A stretch of DNA of 63,999 bases, from contig JAKSKR010000015.1 of NCBI GenBank assembly GCA_024401645.1, positions 1 through 63,999 of the forward strand. Direction: 5' to 3'. Made by a program: the position numbers and the translations under genes. This DNA comes from Paludibacteraceae bacterium. GTDB lineage: Bacteria > Bacteroidota > Bacteroidia > Bacteroidales > Paludibacteraceae. The notes under the pieces were generated by a model. The model worked only from the letters and a program-made list of their open reading frames with translations. It was not told the origin of the DNA and ran no database searches. Below are positions 34,868 through 42,579 of the stretch, piece by piece (positions within the stretch are counted from its first letter, which is position 1; every line of letters begins with the position of its first letter).

Positions 34868-35590
34868 ATGAAAAAGATTTTTACTATTGCATTGGCATCA
34901 GCAGCAACCGTATTGGCACAGCCTGTATTTGCACAGGAAGAAGCTGCAAAAGAACCAAAAGTTACAGTGTCAGCAGGTGCTGATTTGGTAAGTGCCTATG
35001 TATGGCGTGGTATTAATGTGACTAGTGCATCATTCCAGCCTGGTATTACCATGAATGCAGGTGGCTTCTCATTGGGTGTATGGGGATCAACCGACTTCCA
35101 GCATGGTGTAAACGAGTTTGACTGGATTGCATCTTATACCGTTTCTGGTTTGACATTCGGTCTTACTGATTATTGTGGTCCATTCTCAAGAGCAGAAGGT
35201 GAAAAATTCCCTAACTATGGCAATTATGATAACCACATCCTTGAATTTAACGCAGGATTCGACTTCGCAGAAGTTTGTAACAAGTTCGCTTTGAAAGTTG
35301 CTGCAAACGTTAACCTGGTTAACGACAAGGATGCAGAAGACGATGAGCAGTTCTCTACCTACATTGAACTTGGCTACCCAGTTAAGGCAGGACCTGTTGA
35401 TGTAGATTTCGCTCTTGGTCTTACTCCATTCGAAGGTATGTATTCCGACAAACTCAATGTTGTAAACCTTTCAGTAAAGGCATCAAAGGAATTGCAGTTC
35501 ACCCCTTCATTCAGTTTGCCAGTATATGCACAAGGTGTTCTTAACCCTTATACCGAACAGGCAACACTTGTGTTTGGCCTAACTTTTTAA
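34868..35590 (+). CDS. Outer membrane beta-barrel protein of the ammonium operon (TorF-like)
   Basis: A 240-residue protein with a signal peptide (MKKIFTIALASAATVLAQ, then Phe-Ala-Gln) and a mature chain of amphipathic strands ending in Phe (LVFGLTF), the classic outer membrane barrel terminus. GADLVSAYVWRGINVTSASFQPGI near residue 38 resembles the TorF/TIGR02001 putative porin family. It lies 45 nt upstream of glnK and shares its transcript, suggesting a pore that lets ammonium or another nitrogen compound reach AmtB. That role is inference from context. Confidence 0.8.
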   Translation: MKKIFTIALASAATVLAQPVFAQEEAAKEPKVTVSAGADLVSAYVWRGINVTSASFQPGITMNAGGFSLGVWGSTDFQHGVNEFDWIASYTVSGLTFGLTDYCGPFSRAEGEKFPNYGNYDNHILEFNAGFDFAEVCNKFALKVAANVNLVNDKDAEDDEQFSTYIELGYPVKAGPVDVDFALGLTPFEGMYSDKLNVVNLSVKASKELQFTPSFSLPVYAQGVLNPYTEQATLVFGLTF

Positions 35591-35635
35591 GGCTAAATCA
35601 AATCCATTAGATAAGTCAAATTAAAATATACAGAT

Positions 35636-35989
35636 ATGAAGAAACTAGAAGCCATTATCAGAAAAACCAAATTCGATGATGTTCGCGATGCTCTTCTTGA
35701 AGCCGACATCGAATGGTTCTCTTTCTACGATGTTAGAGGTATGGGTAAGTCGTTACAGTCACGTATTTACCGTGGTGTAATGTACGATACTAGTATTATT
35801 GAACGTGTGCTTATTTCCATTGTGGTTCGCGATATTAATGTTGAAAAGACAGTTCAGGCCATTGTAAAGGCAGCCCGTACGGGTGATGTTGGTGACGGAC
35901 GTATTTGGGTAATTCCTATTGAAGATGCCATTCGCATCCGTACTGGCGATAGAGGTGACATCTCACTTTACGACGAAGAAAAGAAATAA
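35636..35989 (+). CDS. glnK: P-II family nitrogen regulatory protein
   Basis: A 117-residue trimeric signal protein that senses 2-oxoglutarate and ATP/ADP and plugs AmtB when nitrogen is plentiful. It aligns well with PII: FDDVRDALLEADIEW, the T-loop with Tyr45 and Tyr50 (IYRGVMY), and the C-terminal TGDVGDGRIWVIPIEDAIRIRTG block. Tyr50 sits at the position uridylylated in E. coli PII; whether it is modified here is unknown. Position between the outer membrane protein and amtB supports glnK rather than glnB. Confidence 0.96.
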   Translation: MKKLEAIIRKTKFDDVRDALLEADIEWFSFYDVRGMGKSLQSRIYRGVMYDTSIIERVLISIVVRDINVEKTVQAIVKAARTGDVGDGRIWVIPIEDAIRIRTGDRGDISLYDEEKK

Positions 35990-36040
35990 TAACACCACGA
36001 ATAGAACATTGAATATATAAACCACAAAAGAATTAGAATT

Positions 36041-37420
36041 ATGGATAAAATTCGTAAATATATGCCATCGAAAAGGTGGATGGCCTTTATGGCAGCCGCG
36101 CTTTTAGCATGCGGTACTGCTTCTGCCGAGGTCTATGAGATTGATGGCAAGGAAATTACAGCAAGCGATGTTGCTTTCTCACTCGATACCGTATGGGTTA
36201 TTTTAGGTGCAATGCTTGTGTTCTTCATGCAGCCTGGTTTTGCCCTTGTTGAAGCTGGTTTTACCCGTACAAAGAATACTGCCAACATTTTGACAAAGAA
36301 CTTGGTTGACTTCTCGTTCGGATCTCTTTTGTTCTGGCTCTTCGGTTTTGGCATTATGTTTGGTGGCGACGTTGCTTCATTCTGTGGCGTTCCAAGCCTT
36401 GGTTGCCTCGACTTCTACGATGCCGGCAGCATGCCAAAGGAAGCCGTTTTGATTTTCCAGACTGTGTTCTGTGCAACTGCAGCAACCATCGTTTCTGGTG
36501 CAATGGCAGAACGTACTAAATTCTCAATGTACTTGGTTTACTCTGTTATCATCTCATTGGTTATCTACCCAATTGCTGGTCACTGGACTTGGGGTGGTGG
36601 TTGGTTGATGAACGACGCTGAAAATGGCTTCATGATGTCAACCTTCGGTTACACTTTCCACGATTTTGCAGGCTCAACCGTAGTACACTCTGTTGGTGGT
36701 TGGATTGCACTTGCAGGTGCTATTGTTCTTGGCCCACGTATCGGTAAGTATGGCAAGGATGGCAAGAGCCGTGCAATTCCTGGTCACAGCTTGACTCTTG
36801 GTGCTCTTGGTGTGTTCATCCTCTGGTTCGGTTGGTTCGGTTTCAACCCAGGTTCACAGCTTGCAGCTGCTGGCGAAGTTAACCGCACTGCTATCAGCCA
36901 CGTATTCATGACTACCAACTTGGCAGCTTGCGCAGGTGGTGTTGCTGCTCTTGCAATAAGCTGGTTGAGATATGGCAAGCCATCGCTCTCATTGGCACTC
37001 AACGGTGTACTTGCAGGTTTGGTTGGTATTACCGACGGTTGCGATTGCGTATCGCTTGGTGGTGCAGCTATCATCGGTCTAGTTTGCGGTACCGTTCTAG
37101 TGTATGCAGTATCTTTCATCGACGAAAAGCTTCACATCGACGACCCTGTAGGTGCAACATCAGTTCACTTGGCTTGTGGCGTACTTGGTACATTCCTCAC
37201 TGGTTTGCTTTCAGTTGAAGGCGGTCTCTTCTACGGTGCAGGTGCAGGCTTCCTTGGCGCACAATGCTTGGGTATCTTGGTTTACGGAATCTGGTCATTC
37301 GGAACCGGTTTCGCAATGTTCAAGATTATCGATAAGGTTCACGGTTTGAGAGTTCCAGCCCGTATTGAAGAAGAAGGTTTGGATATCTACGAACACGGAG
37401 AAACTGCTTACAACGCATAA
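36041..37420 (+). CDS. amtB: Ammonium transporter
   Basis: A 459-residue inner membrane ammonium channel of the Amt family. Residues 1-30 are a cleavable signal peptide ending Ala-Ser-Ala, then about 11 hydrophobic helices. The two pore histidines lie in STVVHSVGG and GATSVHLACGVLG; FTRTKNTANIL and WFGFNPGS are also typical. The cytoplasmic C-terminal tail (about 425-459), which contacts GlnK, is present. It is the last gene of the operon and is followed by a terminator. Confidence 0.97.
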   Translation: MDKIRKYMPSKRWMAFMAAALLACGTASAEVYEIDGKEITASDVAFSLDTVWVILGAMLVFFMQPGFALVEAGFTRTKNTANILTKNLVDFSFGSLLFWLFGFGIMFGGDVASFCGVPSLGCLDFYDAGSMPKEAVLIFQTVFCATAATIVSGAMAERTKFSMYLVYSVIISLVIYPIAGHWTWGGGWLMNDAENGFMMSTFGYTFHDFAGSTVVHSVGGWIALAGAIVLGPRIGKYGKDGKSRAIPGHSLTLGALGVFILWFGWFGFNPGSQLAAAGEVNRTAISHVFMTTNLAACAGGVAALAISWLRYGKPSLSLALNGVLAGLVGITDGCDCVSLGGAAIIGLVCGTVLVYAVSFIDEKLHIDDPVGATSVHLACGVLGTFLTGLLSVEGGLFYGAGAGFLGAQCLGILVYGIWSFGTGFAMFKIIDKVHGLRVPARIEEEGLDIYEHGETAYNA

Positions 37421-37451
37421 TAATTCTCTTCTGTATCATTTGAAATTTGGG

Positions 37452-37506
37452 AAACCGCCCGCACAATCAGTGATGATTGTAGCGAGGCGGTTTTTCTTTT
37501 TTTGTT
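37452..37506 (+). terminator. Terminator of the ammonium operon
   Basis: An outer 8-bp stem (37452-37459 with 37486-37493) encloses an inner ACAATCA/TGATTGT stem, followed by a long T-rich run. Confidence 0.9.
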
Positions 37507-37532
37507 GTTTCTGTTTGTATTTCGTAATTTTG
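37501..37532 (+). promoter_or_regulatory. Promoter of the surE-lpxB operon (TTTG-N20-TAATTTTG)
   Basis: TTTG at 37501-37504 and TAATTTTG at 37525-37532 with a 20-nt spacer. The ATG of surE is 26 nt downstream. Confidence 0.75.
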
Positions 37533-37557
37533 TAATCCTTATTGCGTTAATGTATTT

Positions 37558-38340
37558 ATGGATAAGCAACGACCTCTCGTATTAATTTCTAATGACGATG
37601 GCGTAAGAGCCGAAGGCCTTGACCTGTTGGTTAAGGAAATATCGCCTTTGGCTGACATCATAGTTCTTGCTCCCGAAGTGCAACAGTCGGGTATGTCGAG
37701 TGCAGTCTCGTGCGAGGGCGTCCTCGACTTCCGCTGCGTGCGAAAGGAAAAAGGCCTAGAAATATATTCGGCAACCGGAACTCCGGTCGATTGCGTTAAG
37801 TTGGCATTCTATACGGTATGCAAGGACCGAAAGCCCGACTTGCTGTTGTCGGGAATCAATAAGGGGTCGAACAGTTCCATCAACGTTGTTTATTCGGGTA
37901 CCATGGGGGCGGCTATTGAAGGGTGCATAAACGGCATACCTTCGGTGGGCTTGTCGCAGTGTTTCCGCATGGGCGAACCCATTTGCTACACTTACGGCTT
38001 GCCGTTGGTGAAACAGTTGGTGGCAGACTTGCTGAACGGCACTATTAGCCTGCCCGATGGGGTTTGCCTTAACGTCAACTTTCCACACGGACCAATAGAA
38101 GGCGGTTTGCAATGGTGCCGACAGGCTAGAAGCAAATGGGTGAAAGAGTTTGACTATGTGGGCAAGGATGCACAGAGCGGAAATGAACAATACACCCTTG
38201 GTGGTGAGTTTGTTTGCTTGGAGCCTGATGCGGAAGGTACCGACGAATATGTCTTGGCACATGGTGGCGCCTCGTGCGTTCCGTTGAACATTGACATGAC
38301 GGCACAGACCTTCCTTTCAAAAATGAAAAATAACAAATAA
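37558..38340 (+). CDS. surE: 5'/3'-nucleotidase SurE
   Basis: A 260-residue metal-dependent phosphatase that dephosphorylates nucleoside monophosphates (and short polyphosphate in some species) in the cytoplasm. The metal site shows in LISNDDGVRAEGL near residue 9 and VAPEVQQSG; SGINKGSNSSINVVYSGTMGAAIEG near residue 98 is diagnostic. It heads an operon with a small membrane protein, lpxB and yfhO. The close surE-lpxB linkage may reflect a stationary-phase envelope programme, though SurE itself is soluble. Confidence 0.96.
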   Translation: MDKQRPLVLISNDDGVRAEGLDLLVKEISPLADIIVLAPEVQQSGMSSAVSCEGVLDFRCVRKEKGLEIYSATGTPVDCVKLAFYTVCKDRKPDLLLSGINKGSNSSINVVYSGTMGAAIEGCINGIPSVGLSQCFRMGEPICYTYGLPLVKQLVADLLNGTISLPDGVCLNVNFPHGPIEGGLQWCRQARSKWVKEFDYVGKDAQSGNEQYTLGGEFVCLEPDAEGTDEYVLAHGGASCVPLNIDMTAQTFLSKMKNNK

Positions 38341-38348
38341 AGATAAAT

Positions 38349-38705
38349 ATGGGTTTTGACGATTTTTCGGAGAAGGATGACGTTCACTATTACGATGGAG
38401 AACCGCATACCTTCAATAATTTCTGGTTGGGTTTCTTGACCTCAATGTTGTTGCCAACCCTTTGCTTGCTGTTGGTAATGTATATGACCGACATGTTCAA
38501 GCTATTCAATACCATCGACAAGTTCTTGAATTTCATTTTGCACGATGAAACCGGACAGATGTCGACGCTTTTCATTATGGCGTTGATGCCTAGCTTGTTC
38601 GGATTCTTTTTCGTTTACAAGACCGAGCGTTGGAAAATGGGTCAAGGTTACATAACTGGTACCATGTTGTTCTTTGCCTTGTTCTTCTTGCGTACAATTC
38701 TATGA
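38349..38705 (+). CDS. Small three-helix membrane protein of unknown function
   Basis: A 118-residue protein that I do not recognise. After an acidic N-terminus (MGFDDFSEKDDVHYYDGEPH) come three hydrophobic segments at about 26-48, 72-92 and 98-116. It starts 8 nt after surE and its stop overlaps the lpxB start (ATGA), so it is translationally coupled to lpxB. Such tight coupling suggests a partner of lipid A synthesis or of the YfhO protein, but no motif proves it. Confidence 0.75.
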   Translation: MGFDDFSEKDDVHYYDGEPHTFNNFWLGFLTSMLLPTLCLLLVMYMTDMFKLFNTIDKFLNFILHDETGQMSTLFIMALMPSLFGFFFVYKTERWKMGQGYITGTMLFFALFFLRTIL

Positions 38706-39847
38706 AGTACTTTGTTATTGCGGGTGAACCGTCGGGCGACTTGCACGCGTCGAACCTGTTGCGTGCGTTGAAGGAGCAAGATGCCGATGCCAACTTTATG
38801 GGGTTGGGTGGCGACCTTATGCAACAGCAGGGTTGCCAGTTGGTGCAGCATTACCGCGACATGGCCTATATGGGCTTCGTTGAGGTCATTCTTCACCTTC
38901 GCACCATTCTTGGCATAATGTCGAATGCCAAGAAGGCGATGCAGGACTACAAACCCGATGTTGTCATCTTGGTCGATTATCCAAGTTTCAACCTTCGCTT
39001 GGCTGAATATGTAAAGAAGGAAATGCCTGGTACGCCAGTCTTCTACTACATTGCACCAAAGGTGTGGGCATGGAAGTCGTGGCGTGTGAAGAAAATAAGC
39101 AAGTACGTCGATCGCGTGTTCAGCATTCTGCCGTTTGAGGTGGAATGGTTTGGCAAGCGTGGCTGCGAGGTGAGCTATGTGGGTAACCCGTGTGTAGATG
39201 CTGTGGAGGCACGCGAACACAAAGGCGAAAACCTAGAGACTTTCTCGGCAAGAACTGGTGTTCCGACCGATAAGCCCCTGTTGGCATTGTTGCCGGGTAG
39301 CCGTGTGCGCGAACTGGCACACAACTTGCCCGATATGCTGGCGGCAGCGGCTGCCTATCCGCAGTTCCGCATAGTGGTGGCGGGTGCGCCTGCAATGGAT
39401 CATCAACTGTATGAACAATACACAAAGGGGTATGATTGCAACATTGTGTATGGCGAAACCTATCAGCTTTTGCAACAGGCACATGCGGCCATCGTAACGT
39501 CGGGTACCGCTACGTTAGAGACTGGCTTGATGCGCGTTCCGCAAGTGGTTGTCTACCAAATTGATGGCGGAAGGGTTGCTTACTGGATTCTTCGCAAACT
39601 GGTGAAGGTAAAGCACGTGTCGTTAGTCAATTTGATAGCCGACCGTGAGGTGGTGACCGAACTGTTGGGCCACTTCTTCAATGCCGAGAGTGTAAAGGCT
39701 GAATTGAAAAAGATTATTGCACCAGCGCCAGAGCGCGAGAAAATGTTGGCGGAATATGACCAACTCATCGAATTGTTGGGTAAGGAACCCGTCAGCCAAC
39801 GCGCTGCTCGTGAAATGATTGAACGACTCAAACAAATCAAGAAATAA
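38702..39847 (+). CDS. lpxB: Lipid-A-disaccharide synthase
   Basis: A peripheral inner membrane glycosyltransferase (GT19) joining UDP-diacylglucosamine and lipid X in lipid A synthesis. The start at 38702 gives MKYFVIAGEPSGDLHAS, the universal LpxB beginning; a longer frame from 38630 would run into the neighbour. Motifs: DYPSFNLRLA near residue 97, YYIAPKVWAWKSWRVKKI near 115, LLPGSRVRELAHNLPDML near 198 and TSGTATLETGLM near 265. At 381 residues it is of usual length. It overlaps the upstream gene by 4 nt. Confidence 0.96.
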   Translation: MKYFVIAGEPSGDLHASNLLRALKEQDADANFMGLGGDLMQQQGCQLVQHYRDMAYMGFVEVILHLRTILGIMSNAKKAMQDYKPDVVILVDYPSFNLRLAEYVKKEMPGTPVFYYIAPKVWAWKSWRVKKISKYVDRVFSILPFEVEWFGKRGCEVSYVGNPCVDAVEAREHKGENLETFSARTGVPTDKPLLALLPGSRVRELAHNLPDMLAAAAAYPQFRIVVAGAPAMDHQLYEQYTKGYDCNIVYGETYQLLQQAHAAIVTSGTATLETGLMRVPQVVVYQIDGGRVAYWILRKLVKVKHVSLVNLIADREVVTELLGHFFNAESVKAELKKIIAPAPEREKMLAEYDQLIELLGKEPVSQRAAREMIERLKQIKK

Positions 39848-39870
39848 ATAAAAATACAATAGAAAACAAA

Positions 39871-42417
39871 ATGAAAAACTTTTTCGTTCATTTGGGTGTT
39901 GTGGTTTTCTTTATTGCCGTAGCAGCTATTTTCTTTAAGCCGGCCGTCTTCGAAGGGAAGATGATTGTGGCAGGCGACTCGGAAAAAGTCATCGGTATGA
40001 ATAAGGAAATTCGCGATTACCAAGACAGAACTGGTGAAGGTGTGTCGTGGACAGGCTCAATGTTCTCGGGTATGCCAAGTTACACAATTTCAGCGCCCGA
40101 CGGCCCTCGTAACTATCTGTTCGATGCAGGTCTTAAGGTGTTCTGGTTTTTAGGTTCAACCGATGCCGGCATCATTTTCTTGGCCATGTTCGGCATGTAT
40201 CTGTTCCTCATCTCCATGGGCTATGGTATTGGAATTTCGGTGTTCGGAGCCGTGGCTTATGCCTTTTCGTCCTACTTCATCATCATTCTGCCGGCAGGTC
40301 ACGTCTGTAAGGCTTGGGCAATGTCTTACTTGCCACTTGTGTTGCTTGGCATTATGTTGCTGTTCAAGCAAAAGTGGTTGTGGGGTATTGTGGTTTTTGC
40401 AGCCTCTATGTCGTTGGAATTGAGAAGTAACCATATTCAGATTACTTACTATTTTGCCATTTTGTGCGTATTCCTATTCCTAGCGTTCGCTATTGGCAAG
40501 ATTCTCAACAAAGACTATAAGTCATTAGTAAAGACCACCGGATTCTTGGTGCTGGGCTCGTTCTTGGCCATTGCTTCAACAGCCGACCGCCTTTACAGCA
40601 ACTACGAAATGAGTGCAGTTAGTACCCGTGGCCCTTCACGTTTGTCGGCAGCTGCCGATGGTAAGACCGACAAGAGTACAGGCTTGGATCGCGACTATGC
40701 TTTCGCTTGGAGCTATGGCTTGGGCGAATTGACAACCCTTTTGGTGCCAAACTCTTATGGTGGCGAAAGTGGCGGCGAGTTGGGCGCAGATTCGCACATT
40801 TCTACTGCCTTGCGCATGCATAACTACCAGGTGTCTGGCCCTATGCGTATGCCAACTTATTGGGGTACGCAGCCATTCACATCTGGCCCTGTCTATTTGG
40901 GTGCAATTGTCTGCTTCTTGGCTGTCTTGTCGTTCTTCATCAGCAAGAACAAGTACAAGTGGTGGCTGGTTGGTGCTTCCGTGTTCTTCATTATTTTGAG
41001 CTTGGGAAACAATGCGCCAATCGTTAACAATTTCCTGTTCGACCATTTGCCAATGTACAACAAGTTCCGTACACCATCAATGGCGTTGGTAATGCCACAG
41101 TTAACCTTCGCAATTTTAGGCTGTATGGCGCTCAAGACCATCCTTGATGGCGATTATGACGAAAAGAAGATTAATAAATACCTTGCAATTTCGGTTGGAA
41201 TTGTTGGTGGATTCTGTCTATTGGTTTGGGCTGCACCAACCCTTTTCTTGGAATGCTCTAGTGCTGCCGATGATGGTTATACCAAGCAGTATGGCGATTG
41301 GTTTACTGCAGCTTTGATTGAAGACCGTGCAAGCCTGGCTTCTTCCGATGCTTTCCGTTCACTTCTATATATTTTGGCGACTGCTGCAATTCTTTGGTAT
41401 GTAATAAAGAAGGAAAACAGGAAGTATGTCAATGTTGCAATGGGTGCAATTGCCATTTTGACTTTGGTAGACCTTTGGGGCGTTAGCCGCCGCTATTGCG
41501 ACGAGGATAACTTCACCAAGAAGTTGGAATACCATCCATACCAGCAGACTGTTGCCGATGCGGAAATCTTGAAAGATAAGGACCTTTCTTACCGTGTACT
41601 TACCTTCCGCGATCCGTTTAACGACACACATGTGCCTTATTTCCACAAGTCAATTGGTGGATACAATGCGGCAAAGTTGCGTGACTATCAGGATTTGATT
41701 GACATGCACATTGCACCAGAAATGCAGTATATTCAAGAGTCGTTCAAGGGCATCCGCACATTGGGTGACCTCGACAGTGTCTTCACCAATACCCCTGCAT
41801 TGAACATGTTGAACATGCGTTACCTCATTTACAACGATGCTGCTGCTCCGTTGAAGAACAACAAGGCATTGGGTAATGCTTGGTTCGTGCAGAACTACAA
41901 AATATTGAAAGATACAACCCTTGGAGGTACAACCTATACTGCCGATGACTTGGAAATTAAGATGTTGGGAAGCGTTAACCCAGGTAAGACTGCGTTGGTA
42001 GTCAATAAGTTTAAGGGTGAACTTGAAGGCAAGAGTTTGGCGTTTGACCCAGAATCAAGCATTCAGTTGACATCTTACAAGCCGAACGAGGTGGTTTACA
42101 AGTCAAAGTCAAAGACCGAGAACTTGGCATTGTTTAGCGAAATTTACTATCCGCTAGCATGGACAGCCACTATCGACGGTCAACCTGCAAGTCTCTTCCG
42201 TTCAAACTGGTTGTTGCGTTCAATGGTCATTCCTGCCGGCGAACACACCATCGTGTTTAAGAACTATGCCGAGACTTACTGGACTTTGCGTAACATGAGT
42301 TCAATCTTGTCTCTCATTATGTTGTTGGCTGTTCTTGGCGTTATTGGCTATGAGGTTTATGGCGCTTGGAAGGGTTCTAACGGAACAAAAGCAACAAGCG
42401 TGGCAAAGAAAGATTAA
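39871..42417 (+). CDS. YfhO family membrane protein
   Basis: An 848-residue polytopic membrane protein of the YfhO family, a GT-C-like group. About 11-12 hydrophobic helices occupy residues 7-30 and 95-530; the remainder is a large extracytoplasmic domain, with a final helix near 815-832. YfhO in Bacillus and Listeria helps glycosylate teichoic acids with a lipid-linked sugar; in Bacteroidetes the role is open. An early loop contains VAGDSEKVIGMNKEI and a WTGSMFSGMPSY segment common in these homologues. It is the last gene of the surE-lpxB operon and ends at a terminator. Confidence 0.87.
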   Translation: MKNFFVHLGVVVFFIAVAAIFFKPAVFEGKMIVAGDSEKVIGMNKEIRDYQDRTGEGVSWTGSMFSGMPSYTISAPDGPRNYLFDAGLKVFWFLGSTDAGIIFLAMFGMYLFLISMGYGIGISVFGAVAYAFSSYFIIILPAGHVCKAWAMSYLPLVLLGIMLLFKQKWLWGIVVFAASMSLELRSNHIQITYYFAILCVFLFLAFAIGKILNKDYKSLVKTTGFLVLGSFLAIASTADRLYSNYEMSAVSTRGPSRLSAAADGKTDKSTGLDRDYAFAWSYGLGELTTLLVPNSYGGESGGELGADSHISTALRMHNYQVSGPMRMPTYWGTQPFTSGPVYLGAIVCFLAVLSFFISKNKYKWWLVGASVFFIILSLGNNAPIVNNFLFDHLPMYNKFRTPSMALVMPQLTFAILGCMALKTILDGDYDEKKINKYLAISVGIVGGFCLLVWAAPTLFLECSSAADDGYTKQYGDWFTAALIEDRASLASSDAFRSLLYILATAAILWYVIKKENRKYVNVAMGAIAILTLVDLWGVSRRYCDEDNFTKKLEYHPYQQTVADAEILKDKDLSYRVLTFRDPFNDTHVPYFHKSIGGYNAAKLRDYQDLIDMHIAPEMQYIQESFKGIRTLGDLDSVFTNTPALNMLNMRYLIYNDAAAPLKNNKALGNAWFVQNYKILKDTTLGGTTYTADDLEIKMLGSVNPGKTALVVNKFKGELEGKSLAFDPESSIQLTSYKPNEVVYKSKSKTENLALFSEIYYPLAWTATIDGQPASLFRSNWLLRSMVIPAGEHTIVFKNYAETYWTLRNMSSILSLIMLLAVLGVIGYEVYGAWKGSNGTKATSVAKKD

Positions 42418-42442
42418 AGGCAGTAAGCTGCTAATTGGCGAT

Positions 42443-42481
42443 AAAGTTGGGTGGACCAAAGAGGTTCACCCAACTTTTTTT
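42443..42481 (+). terminator. Terminator of the surE-lpxB-yfhO operon
   Basis: An 11-bp stem AAAGTTGGGTG (42443-42453) with CACCCAACTTT (42467-42477), then T residues. Confidence 0.92.
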
Positions 42482-42512
42482 GTGAATATGCAATAAAAAG
42501 GAGCTATATTTG
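42479..42512 (+). promoter_or_regulatory. Promoter of the first adhesin cassette
   Basis: TTTG at 42479-42482 (in the terminator T run) and TATATTTG at 42505-42512, spacer 22 nt. The leader to the ATG at 42580 is about 60 nt and contains the 19-nt element at 42551. Confidence 0.6.
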
Positions 42513-42550
42513 CAATAATTTTATAGAAAGTGCGTTATGGGCACTTCCTT

Positions 42551-42569
42551 TCTTAAACCGAATAAACAA
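42551..42569 (+). promoter_or_regulatory. Shared 5' UTR element, copy 1
   Basis: The 19-nt sequence tcttaaaccgaataaacaa occurs here, 10 nt before the ATG of the first giant adhesin, and again identically at 54480-54498 before the second. It was not seen before any other gene in the window. Confidence 0.6.
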
Positions 42570-42579
42570 AACAAAAGTC

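Noticed and set aside
42451..42579. Upstream in-frame extensions of the secreted giant genes (also at 12708 and 25222)
   Set aside because: They would cover promoters or add residues before clear signal peptides; the internal ATG starts are better.
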